A stretch of 14,978 nucleotides of DNA. Source: Bacilli bacterium (GTDB lineage: Bacteria; Bacillota_I; Bacilli_A; RF39; UBA660). Positions 7,185 to 13,301 of this stretch are shown here, piece by piece. A program made the translations under genes and the position numbers. Every line of letters begins with the position of its first letter. Position 1 is the stretch's first letter. The notes beneath the pieces were generated by a model that saw only the letters and a list, made by a program, of their open reading frames with translations, did not search any database and was not told the origin of the DNA. The DNA lies in assembly GCA_022801735.1 (NCBI GenBank), contig JAAWSW010000028.1:1-14978 (forward strand), in the 5' to 3' direction.

Positions 7185-7217
7185 TATAATTAATATTCAC
7201 TTTTTTATAGAAAAGAC

Positions 7218-7246
7218 TTGAATAATATTTCAAACAGAGTTAACAT
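7218..7246 (+). promoter_or_regulatory. Candidate promoter for the 91-residue ORF (TTGAAT-17-TAACAT)
   Basis: TTGAAT (7218-7223) and TAACAT (7241-7246) have 17-bp spacing, divergent from the minus-strand promoter only about 35 bp away. Confidence 0.45.
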
Positions 7247-7269
7247 GACACACGATAGGAGATTATGTT

Positions 7270-7545
7270 ATGGCAAATAAAGAGGTAAATGATATTAGCG
7301 ATTTTGAACAGATAGTTAGAGAAAACATAAAAGGAATACTTGTCCAATTAGTTTTATGTTTTTATCACAGATTTAATTATTTAGAAGAATCATATGACCA
7401 AATATTTAATACAATAGTGGATTATCTTATATTACCCCAAAAGGATATAGACTTATTACACGATATTGTTTTAGATGAATTAGAAAACAAGTATTATTAC
7501 AAAATGCGTCAAAATGAACCAGTTAAATTTGAAAGTATTTTATAA
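7270..7545 (+). CDS. Small hypothetical protein, 91 residues
   Basis: I do not recognise this protein. It is acidic and predicted to be mainly alpha-helical, with no signal peptide or membrane span. A hydrophobic helix (GILVQLVLCFYHRF, about residues 24-37) is followed by a conserved-looking YLILPQKDIDLLHDIVLDEL segment. The ATG is 8 nt after AGGAG, a good ribosome binding site, and a candidate promoter lies just upstream, so it is probably a real gene. It is divergent from the DUF4085-like gene and separated from rhuM by about 240 bp of T-tract DNA. That interval contains no other gene. Confidence 0.7.
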   Translation: MANKEVNDISDFEQIVRENIKGILVQLVLCFYHRFNYLEESYDQIFNTIVDYLILPQKDIDLLHDIVLDELENKYYYKMRQNEPVKFESIL

Positions 7546-7616
7546 ATTTTATTATGATTTTTATTTTATTACCTTTAAAGATTATAATTAATATTAATCA
7601 TAAAAATTTCATGAGA

Positions 7617-7709
7617 TTTTTAATGATTTTTTAACAGTTTTTTAATAACTTTTTAACGATTTTTTACTAGTTTTTTAACGAAATTCGAATGATTTTTTTA
7701 TTGATTTTT
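7617..7709. repeat. Helically phased T-tracts (predicted curved DNA) upstream of rhuM
   Basis: T-tracts of 5-7 bases start at 7617, 7627, 7638, 7650, 7660, 7671, 7693 and 7705. Spacings are 10, 11, 12, 10, 11, 22 and 12 bp, close to one helical turn or two. Many share the unit TTTTTTAACGA. Phased A/T tracts give intrinsic curvature. The array ends right at the rhuM promoter, so an upstream activating bend, an H-NS-like or nucleoid-protein site, or an iteron array are possible roles; these are inferences. Confidence 0.7.
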
Positions 7710-7738
7710 AATTGTCAAGGTCTATAATATGATATAAT
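7701..7738 (+). promoter_or_regulatory. rhuM promoter region with two overlapping candidates
   Basis: TTGATT (7701-7706) lies 16 bp before TATAAT (7723-7728). Overlapping it, TTGTCA (7712-7717) lies 15 bp before TATAAT (7733-7738), which is extended as TGATATAAT. Either could drive rhuM. Confidence 0.65.
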
Positions 7739-7787
7739 AGTTATATATTATGTGTAATGATAATCTATAGAAAGCGAGGTGGCGAAT

Positions 7788-8816
7788 ATGGTAAAAGATT
7801 TAATGATTAGAAGTAGCAGTGCAGAATTTTTAATTTTTGAAAGACAAACTCATGAAAAAGGAATTCAAGTAAGATTTGAAAATGGAGACTTATGGCTTAC
7901 CCAAAATGCTATATCAATGTTATATAATGTTGATAGAACTGTTATAACTAAGCATTTAAAAAACATTTATAAAGAATATGAATTGGAAGAAAAAGCAACT
8001 AGTGCAAATTTTGCACTAGTTCAAAAAGAAGGTAACCGTGAAGTAACTAGAAATATTAAATATTATAATTTAGATGCTGTTATCTCTGTTGGGTATAGAG
8101 TTAATTCCGAAAAGGCTATACAATTCAGAAGATGGGCTACTTATATATTAAAAGAGTTTTCTAAAAAAGGTTATATAATAGACAAAAAAAGAATGGCAAA
8201 CGGTGCATTTTTCGATGAAGATTATTATGATTCTTTACTTGCTGAAATTAGAGAAATAAGATTATCAGAAAGAAGATTTTATCAAAAGATTACAGATATT
8301 TATGCAACTAGTGTAGATTATGATTCTAAATCGCCAACTACAATTAAGTTTTTTAAAAAGGTTCAAAATAAAATGCATTATGCAGTTGCTCATAAAACTG
8401 CAGCCGAAATTATTTATGATAGAGCCGATGCTGATAAAGCTAATATGGGATTAACATCTTGGAAAAACTCTCCTCAAGGAAGAATATTAGAAACTGATGT
8501 TGTAATTGCCAAAAACTATTTATCTAAAGATGAACTAACAAGTTTGGAACTTATTGTATCAGCATTTCTAGATTTAGCCGAAAATAGAGCTAGAAGACAT
8601 ATACCTATGACAATGGAAGATTGGAGTACTCGCATAGATAAATTTCTATTAGGTGATGATTTAGATGTATTAAAAGATGCAGGTAAAATATCTCATCAAA
8701 TTGCAACTGAAAAAGCATTATCAGAATTTGAAAAATATAGAGTTATTCAAGATAAATTATTTGAATCAGATTTTGATAAGTTTATAATTGAAACTAAAAA
8801 TATAGATAATGAATAA
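7788..8816 (+). CDS. rhuM: RhuM-family protein
   Basis: A 342-residue cytoplasmic protein of the virulence-RhuM family, named after a Salmonella pathogenicity-island gene and common on islands and near restriction systems. Its molecular activity is not established. Diagnostic stretches are VRFENGDLWLTQNAISMLYNVDRTVITKHLKNIY (a helix-turn-helix-like N-terminus), TSANFALVQKEG, YYNLDAVISVGYRVNSEKAIQFRRWAT and the C-terminal LTSLELIVSAFLDLAE. The WLTQ...RTVITKH part suggests DNA binding by analogy with phage antirepressor-type N-termini. I chose ATG 7788 because GAGGTGG (7776-7782) lies 5 nt upstream; the in-frame GTG at 7779 is inside that site. It is a single-gene unit with its own promoter and hairpin terminator. 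Confidence 0.88.
   Translation: MVKDLMIRSSSAEFLIFERQTHEKGIQVRFENGDLWLTQNAISMLYNVDRTVITKHLKNIYKEYELEEKATSANFALVQKEGNREVTRNIKYYNLDAVISVGYRVNSEKAIQFRRWATYILKEFSKKGYIIDKKRMANGAFFDEDYYDSLLAEIREIRLSERRFYQKITDIYATSVDYDSKSPTTIKFFKKVQNKMHYAVAHKTAAEIIYDRADADKANMGLTSWKNSPQGRILETDVVIAKNYLSKDELTSLELIVSAFLDLAENRARRHIPMTMEDWSTRIDKFLLGDDLDVLKDAGKISHQIATEKALSEFEKYRVIQDKLFESDFDKFIIETKNIDNE
7997..8021. repeat. Perfect 12-bp-arm palindrome inside rhuM
   Basis: AACTAGTGCAAA and TTTGCACTAGTT flank a single T within the codons for TSANFALV. The RNA could fold into a strong hairpin, or the DNA could be a dimer-binding site. The encoded peptide is a family-conserved segment, so coincidence with protein conservation is possible. 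Confidence 0.7.
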
Positions 8817-8845
8817 AAATGGAACTTTATGTTTCATTTTTATTC
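8811..8845 (+). terminator. rhuM terminator (15-bp stem)
   Basis: Positions 8811-8825 pair with 8831-8845 around TTTAT, with one G-U pair. The stop codon TAA (8814-8816) lies in the 5' arm. The stem is A/T-rich at its base and near-symmetrical, so it may act in both directions. Confidence 0.7.
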
Positions 8846-8860
8846 ATTCTAGATAGAGTG

Positions 8861-8869
8861 TGATATAAT
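8861..8869 (+). promoter_or_regulatory. Extended -10 promoter (TGATATAAT) of the membrane-protein gene
   Basis: The TG plus TATAAT arrangement is a consensus extended -10. The -35 position is poor. It lies 53 bp before the chosen start at 8923. Confidence 0.6.
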
Positions 8870-8922
8870 TATTATAAAGTTTTAGAATTAATGACTATAT
8901 TTTAAAGGATGTGTGTATATAT

Positions 8923-9516
8923 ATGTTAAAAAAAGATAAACCAAATCACAAAACTATTGATGAATATATTGCTATAGCGAAAAGTGATATATATGTTTAC
9001 ATAGTTGTAACAATATTAGTCTTTATAGGATTGTTATATATTTCTAGTACAACAAATTGTTATATATATTTACTATTTAATATGGTTATGCTTATTTTTA
9101 CTGCTGATAAAATTTATGTGTATTTTAACTTAAATAAAATTAAAAAATATTTAATTCAAAACAATTTGATTGATAAGATAGGCACAATAGAATATTGGAA
9201 TGAAATGAATTATTTTTTAACAAATAATTATATGATAATTTCTTATAAAAATAAGATTTATTGTTTAAAGTATTCTGATATTTCTACAATTTACAAAGAA
9301 ACTAGATTTAATAATGGTGAATTTGATAGTATAGAAAAATATCTACATTTACTTTTAAATGATGGTGAAGAAATTGAAATTTTAATTTGGTCTTCCGCAC
9401 TTAGAACTGAAGAATTTAAGGATATAAGTGATTATTTATTAAACAAGAATCCTAACATTAAAGTCATAAAGAAAAAAGCAAAATTTAATATTTTAAAATT
9501 TTTAACTATTAAATAA
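8923..9516 (+). CDS. Two-pass membrane protein with C-terminal PH-like domain, function unknown
   Basis: A 197-residue protein with two close membrane helices (about residues 23-41 and 46-66), a short loop between them and a basic, presumably cytoplasmic remainder. Residues of about 100-165 have a strand-rich rhythm (MIISYKNKIYCLKYSDISTIY, then LHLLLNDGEEIEILIW) reminiscent of bacterial PH-like/YcxB-type domains; this is a fold guess, not a recognised family. The ATG at 8923 is preferred; an in-frame GTG at 8911 would sit only one base after AGGA. Spacing from AAAGGA to ATG is rather long (13 nt). It is a one-gene unit with its own extended -10 promoter and a terminator. Confidence 0.75.
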   Translation: MLKKDKPNHKTIDEYIAIAKSDIYVYIVVTILVFIGLLYISSTTNCYIYLLFNMVMLIFTADKIYVYFNLNKIKKYLIQNNLIDKIGTIEYWNEMNYFLTNNYMIISYKNKIYCLKYSDISTIYKETRFNNGEFDSIEKYLHLLLNDGEEIEILIWSSALRTEEFKDISDYLLNKNPNIKVIKKKAKFNILKFLTIK

Positions 9517-9529
9517 TTATAAATTATAT

Positions 9530-9556
9530 AAGGAACAACAAGGTTCCTTTTTTGTT
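9530..9556 (+). terminator. Terminator of the membrane-protein gene
   Basis: AAGGAAC and GTTCCTT pair across a 6-nt loop, followed by TTTTTT. A textbook intrinsic terminator. Confidence 0.88.
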
Positions 9557-9605
9557 TGTAAAAAAATTTATTTTATGTACATTCACAATTAAAAACAATT
9601 AAATT

Positions 9606-9635
9606 TTGTTATAACAAGTGTGTGACAACTATAAA
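9606..9635 (+). promoter_or_regulatory. Candidate promoter/operator of the orf134-xis-int operon
   Basis: TTGTTA (9606-9611) and TATAAA (9630-9635) are 18 bp apart. The -35 is half of a perfect 12-bp palindrome, TTGTTATAACAA (9606-9617), which would suit a dimeric repressor. Transcription from here would give a structured leader of about 280 nt. Confidence 0.5.
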
Positions 9636-9673
9636 AGTACATAAAAACTAACATAAAAACAGTTTGTACAAAA

Positions 9674-9783
9674 GTCAGACATAAATATAATTGTCTGACA
9701 CTAGCGTTTATAACTTTCCTTGAAAAACAAAGGAAAACTTGCCACTGGCTAGTTGTTGTCATACAGGTTTAACCTACTGGCAA
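9674..9783. repeat. Cluster of inverted repeats in the non-coding leader (possible oriT, attenuator or origin)
   Basis: Within 110 bp lie GTCAGACA/TGTCTGAC (9674-9681 and 9692-9699), ACTAGC/GCTAGT (9700-9705 and 9748-9753), TTTCCTT/AAGGAAA (9715-9721 and 9730-9736), TTGCCA/TGGCAA (9739-9744 and 9778-9783) and the palindrome AGGTTTAACCT (9765-9775). Some stems are nested and some are mutually exclusive. No open reading frame of note covers 9557-9924. Such clusters occur at transfer or single-strand origins and in regulated leaders; which applies is unknown. Confidence 0.6.
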
Positions 9784-9924
9784 AACACACACAGAAAGTA
9801 CATTAATTTATCAAAAAAGCCTAATATTTAGGTACATTAAAAAGGAGGAATGAGGCAAAAAAAGTATAAGTAAAAATACTGAATAAAAGGGACAAGATTA
9901 TTAAAAGAAAGGAGATAAAAAATA

Positions 9925-10329
9925 ATGATATTATTTCATCAAACATTAACAAAATCAGAAAAAGTTTTTCAAGCAGTAATTAACGAATTAAGTAAGCAAG
10001 ACATCAATTTAGATGGTGTTATTGAATCATTTAATCATAAGGAACAAGGATATATTTTAAAAATATATGATAAATATAACCCTGATATTGATATTTGTAT
10101 TTGGGCATATTTACCTAAAGAAAGAGATTATACAAATCAAATGAAAGTAATAGTTGGAAGACATAGTAATTGTAATGATATAAATTTATGGGAAGGTGAA
10201 AACTTAATATCAGAAATATTTTCTGATGTTAAAGCTATCGAAATGCATAGACAAACTAGAGACTTTATAATGGACACTATCAAAGAAAATTTAGATCGTA
10301 ACTATGAACTACCAAGTATAAAAATATAA
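9925..10329 (+). CDS. Hypothetical protein (134 residues), first gene of the xis-int operon
   Basis: I do not recognise this protein. It is soluble, with a mixed alpha/beta appearance. The middle has alternating hydrophobic strands (GYILKIYDKYNPDIDICIWAYLP and MKVIVGRHSNCN), and the C-terminus is helical and charged (MHRQTRDFIMDTIKENL). There is no signal peptide or membrane span. The ATG follows AAAGGAG by 10 nt. It precedes the excisionase-like gene by about 35 bp and is presumably on one transcript with xis and int, so a role in controlling excision or element maintenance is plausible but only inferred from position. Confidence 0.78.
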   Translation: MILFHQTLTKSEKVFQAVINELSKQDINLDGVIESFNHKEQGYILKIYDKYNPDIDICIWAYLPKERDYTNQMKVIVGRHSNCNDINLWEGENLISEIFSDVKAIEMHRQTRDFIMDTIKENLDRNYELPSIKI

Positions 10330-10364
10330 AGGAGGAATATTAAATAGAAAATAATAAAAGATCG

Positions 10365-10643
10365 ATGAGCGAGTTTCTAATGGAACTCGCTAATATTGTA
10401 AAAAAATACGAAGATGGCGAAACTATTAAAGAAAAAGAAGATACAAAATTATATACATTAAATGAAATAATAAATATGTATCCTAGGTTATCTACTTATC
10501 TAATAACAAAAGCTATCAATGAAGACAAATTAAAAGTTGTATGGATTGGTAATAGAAGACACTTTTATAAAAAGGATGTGGAAAGTTTTATAAATTCAGA
10601 TAAAAAGAAAATAGAAACAAACTGGCGAATTCATACTGAGTAA
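10365..10643 (+). CDS. xis: Excisionase-like helix-turn-helix protein
   Basis: A 92-residue basic protein (from the ATG). Residues about 29-80 form a winged-helix/excisionase-type DNA-binding unit: LYTLNEIINMYPRLSTYLITKAINEDKLKVVWIGNRRHFYKKDVESFI, i.e. recognition of a pattern 'xxLxEI...S...I.K.I..gkLk....G.R.fy.k.dve.fi'. Such proteins bend att DNA and bias integrases toward excision; the neighbouring int gene supports this. ATG 10365 is the only usual start, but the perfect AAAGGAGG site (10328-10335) ends 29 nt before it and sits 8 nt before an in-frame ATA (10344) that would add ENNKRS before the Met. The natural start may therefore be ATA. The stop codon overlaps the probable beginning of int. 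Confidence 0.8.
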   Translation: MSEFLMELANIVKKYEDGETIKEKEDTKLYTLNEIINMYPRLSTYLITKAINEDKLKVVWIGNRRHFYKKDVESFINSDKKKIETNWRIHTE

Positions 10644-12210
10644 AATTACAAGAAAAGGCTTAAAAGGATTTTCAATTACCTTAGCCGAAGCAAAAGAACT
10701 TGGTATTACCGATGAAGATTTAGTAAACATTATAGAACTCGCACCAAATAAATATAGAGTCTTTATGCGAGAAGCTGAAGGCGAAAAAAGAAAAACAAAA
10801 GTAGTTTATGATATTAGAGATGCCATTAACTTAAAGTGGCAATATAAACACGAAATTGAAAAACAAAAACAAAAGATAAAAGAATATAAACAAAGAGAAA
10901 ACGGAGTTATAAGTTATACTCTAACTATTAGAGATGGTATTGATTTATATCTGCAAGATAAAAAGAAAAAAGTTGAAAGGAATCAAGCTGAACTAACAAC
11001 CTATGAAGATGATGTTATAAGATTAAAAAGTAACTTATTTATAGGTACCAATATTTTAGATTTAAGAATTATAGATGTTGGTAAAGAAAAAGCAAATGAA
11101 ATAGTTGAATATTTATGGAATGCTAAAGTTACTGTTGGAAGTAATAAAGGAAAACCATATGCCGAAAATTCACTACATAGTGTTTATAAATTTATCCATA
11201 AAATATTTGAATATTTTAAAAATGATTTAAATCTTATAGATGTTAATCCTTTTAGTAATGTTCCAAATAAACCAAAATTAAAAATAAACCAAAAATCATA
11301 TTTGGATAAGGAAGATATTATTTTAATTAAAGAACATCTAAAAGCCGAAAACATTAGATTTCATACTTTAATTACTCTTATTATGGATACTGGTATGAGA
11401 CGAGAAGAAGCTCTAGCTTTAAGATATAGTGATATTAATTTTAATACAAGAATCTTATCTATTTCACGAGCACTTGTTAAATCAAGATTAACCGGCAAAT
11501 ATATCGTTAAAAGCGTCAAAACAGAGTCTAGTAACAGAAATATGTATCTTACTGCTTATGCCCTAGAATTAGTCCAAAATTACCGTAATTTTAAAGAAAA
11601 ATCAGGTATGGTTGTATTAGATGATGATTACATATTTACGAGATGGGAAGAAAACGAATTTTTAGATCCTTCTCATTTTACATCTGAGTGGAAAAAGTTT
11701 ATAGATAAACTACCAATAGAAAATATACCACTTAAGAATTTAAGAGATTCACATGCTAGTTTCTTTGGTAGTATAGGTGCACCATTAAAAGATATCCAAA
11801 ATAGAATGGGACACTCTAAATCAGAAACAACAATAAATATTTATACTCATAGTAATTTGTCAGCTGATAAAAAATTAGTAGAAGAATATGAAAGGACATT
11901 TTATGATTGGTGTGGATTACAATTATATGATTTATATTTTATTTGTACTGATAGATTTAATAATAAAAGAAAACTTAATTCATTTTTAGAAGAAGTAACA
12001 GATAATCTTATTACTGATGATAATTATGATATAGAATTAAAAAGAGTTCAAGATTATTTATTTGAACTCTTTCCTATATTTGAAACTTTACTTAAAATTG
12101 ATAATGAATTATCTGACGAAGATATTAAAATTATCCTTAATGGCTATACTCCTGTTTATAGAGGAATTAGGATTGATAAGTTAGAGTGTGAGATAAAATT
12201 AAAAATGTGA
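10636..12210 (+). CDS. int: Tyrosine recombinase/integrase (Tn916-like, with C-terminal extension)
   Basis: The element's site-specific recombinase, which would join attP to the tRNA-Gly anticodon loop and, with Xis, excise it. Numbered from the first ATG (10765), the catalytic residues are Arg212 (TGMRREE), Lys in KTESSNRN, Arg327 (LKNLRDSHAS), His350 (MGH) and Tyr360 (IYTH). The usual box II His is Lys324, a minority variant. A SAM-like core-binding region precedes the catalytic domain. ATG 10765 would cut through the arm-binding domain (NKYRVF-MREAEGEKRKTKVVYD), while the same frame is open back to a TAG at 10612 and reads SKITRKGLKGFSITLAEAKE. I therefore place the start at CTG 10636 (or ATA 10633), overlapping the xis stop. 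About 121 residues follow the nucleophile, far more than the few tens usually seen. Confidence 0.88.
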   Translation: MSKITRKGLKGFSITLAEAKELGITDEDLVNIIELAPNKYRVFMREAEGEKRKTKVVYDIRDAINLKWQYKHEIEKQKQKIKEYKQRENGVISYTLTIRDGIDLYLQDKKKKVERNQAELTTYEDDVIRLKSNLFIGTNILDLRIIDVGKEKANEIVEYLWNAKVTVGSNKGKPYAENSLHSVYKFIHKIFEYFKNDLNLIDVNPFSNVPNKPKLKINQKSYLDKEDIILIKEHLKAENIRFHTLITLIMDTGMRREEALALRYSDINFNTRILSISRALVKSRLTGKYIVKSVKTESSNRNMYLTAYALELVQNYRNFKEKSGMVVLDDDYIFTRWEENEFLDPSHFTSEWKKFIDKLPIENIPLKNLRDSHASFFGSIGAPLKDIQNRMGHSKSETTINIYTHSNLSADKKLVEEYERTFYDWCGLQLYDLYFICTDRFNNKRKLNSFLEEVTDNLITDDNYDIELKRVQDYLFELFPIFETLLKIDNELSDEDIKIILNGYTPVYRGIRIDKLECEIKLKM

Positions 12211-12217
12211 TAACTAT

Positions 12218-12259
12218 TACCATTTTATGGTATGAAAGTTAAATAAATAATGATATAAT
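12218..12259 (+). promoter_or_regulatory. Promoter and palindromic operator of the nuclease-ATPase module
   Basis: TGATATAAT (12251-12259) is a consensus extended -10. Just upstream, TACCAT-TTT-ATGGTA (12218-12232) is a perfect palindrome overlapping the place where a -35 would lie; no good -35 is present. A dimeric regulator could bind there. It could alternatively be a weak hairpin after int, but there is no T run. Confidence 0.6.
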
Positions 12260-12281
12260 AATATATCAAAGAGGTGGTAAT

Positions 12282-13301
12282 ATGGAAAAATCTACAGATG
12301 CATCTGCTTCAATTTTTGGATGGCAATTTCAAATTAGTGCTAGCATTTATTTAATGATAAAATATTTTGGTAGATTTGAACGTTTAAAAGTAGAAAGCAA
12401 GAAAGAGGACATTGAAATTGAGTTAGAGAATGGAAAGAAAATTTATGCTCAAGCTAAATCAAAACAAAATCCTTTAAATGATTCTACTAATCACTCAACT
12501 AAATTACAAAAAGCCTTAAAAACATTATCCAACAAAAATAAAGATGATGCTGAAAAATTGTATTATGTAAATAATTTAGAACCAGATCCATTAAATTCCA
12601 CTAGAAATGAATTTGATGGTTTAACAATTTTAGATTATTCAGAATTATCAAACGAATCGAAGGAAAAAATTGATGCACAGTTATCATCTTTAAAAATAGA
12701 TGATTTTCAAAAAGATAAATTTACGATTTTAAGAATACCATATTATGGTAATGACCAAGATCAAAGACAAAAACAGATAGATAAAAAAATAGCTCAATTT
12801 TTAATAAGTATTGATTATTCAGAAAATTATAGCAAAAATTTATTAGATATTTGGCAAACAGAATTTTTTCATAATGCCACTATTCCAAACAATGAAGTAT
12901 ATATTGAAAAAAATAATATCATTTGGTCATTAGTTATAATAAAATTAAAAAATGAAAACAAAATACAAGAATATAAAAAAGAGTTTGGAGTTAGTGAAGA
13001 ACAATTTTTTGATGCTATAGATAAATACGAAAAATTTATCAATTATAAAGAGGGTAATTTTCAAATTTTTAACAATATATCACATCTTTTTGAAGAATAT
13101 AGTAAACAGAATAGCAATAAACTTATTTTTGACTTTATAAATGAAAACACTGATAAAATATTTAATATTATTTTTGATAAAAGTATTGATGGTGCAGATA
13201 TCGTTGAAATAACTTGTTCAAAAATAATTGCAAGATTAATTTTATTAAGAAAAAGTATGATTAAGAAAATAATTGAAGGAGCAAATAACTATGGTGATTA
13301 A
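12282..13301 (+). CDS. lmuA: DUF4297/Cap4-like PD-(D/E)XK nuclease, Lamassu LmuA-type effector
   Basis: A 339-residue soluble protein. The N-terminus matches the pattern of DUF4297 (Cap4-type dsDNA endonuclease) domains: ASASIFGWQFQISASIYL (G13, Q17), then VESKKEDIEIELENGKKIYAQAKSK with Glu38, Asp43, Gln57 and Lys59 forming the D...QxK active-site signature of PD-(D/E)XK nucleases. The C-terminal 200 residues are helical without a recognised motif and probably contact the partner. The ATG follows GAGGTGG by 4 nt, and promoter and operator lie directly upstream. Its end overlaps the start of an SMC/ABC-like ATPase by 11 nt, so the two are translationally coupled. In Lamassu an LmuB ATPase senses phage DNA and releases the LmuA nuclease. 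Assignment is by architecture and motif; a DUF4297 protein of another defence family is the alternative. Confidence 0.78.
   Translation: MEKSTDASASIFGWQFQISASIYLMIKYFGRFERLKVESKKEDIEIELENGKKIYAQAKSKQNPLNDSTNHSTKLQKALKTLSNKNKDDAEKLYYVNNLEPDPLNSTRNEFDGLTILDYSELSNESKEKIDAQLSSLKIDDFQKDKFTILRIPYYGNDQDQRQKQIDKKIAQFLISIDYSENYSKNLLDIWQTEFFHNATIPNNEVYIEKNNIIWSLVIIKLKNENKIQEYKKEFGVSEEQFFDAIDKYEKFINYKEGNFQIFNNISHLFEEYSKQNSNKLIFDFINENTDKIFNIIFDKSIDGADIVEITCSKIIARLILLRKSMIKKIIEGANNYGD

Larger units (their letters stand above)
9575..9840. repeat. Five GTAC-centred sites in the orf134-xis-int leader
   Basis: ATGTACAT (9575-9582), AGTACAT (9636-9642), TTTGTACAAA (9663-9672), AAAGTACATTAA (9795-9806) and GGTACATTAA (9831-9840). 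Two are perfect palindromes and two share GTACATTAA. GTAC is scarce in such AT-rich DNA and is also the centre of the arm-type sites near the element ends. They may bind the excisionase, the integrase or a repressor; this is inference. Confidence 0.5.

Noticed and set aside
6980..7189. Plus-strand ORF of 69 codons
   Set aside because: Antisense to the DUF4085-like gene and crosses its promoter.
7617..7709. CRISPR array
   Set aside because: Repeats are only about 11 bp and imperfect, without unique spacers of regular length, and there are no cas genes.
9850..9873. Seven-codon leader peptide ORF (MRQKKYK)
   Set aside because: The strong AAAGGAGG site is only about one base from its ATG, too close for efficient initiation, so no support for translation.
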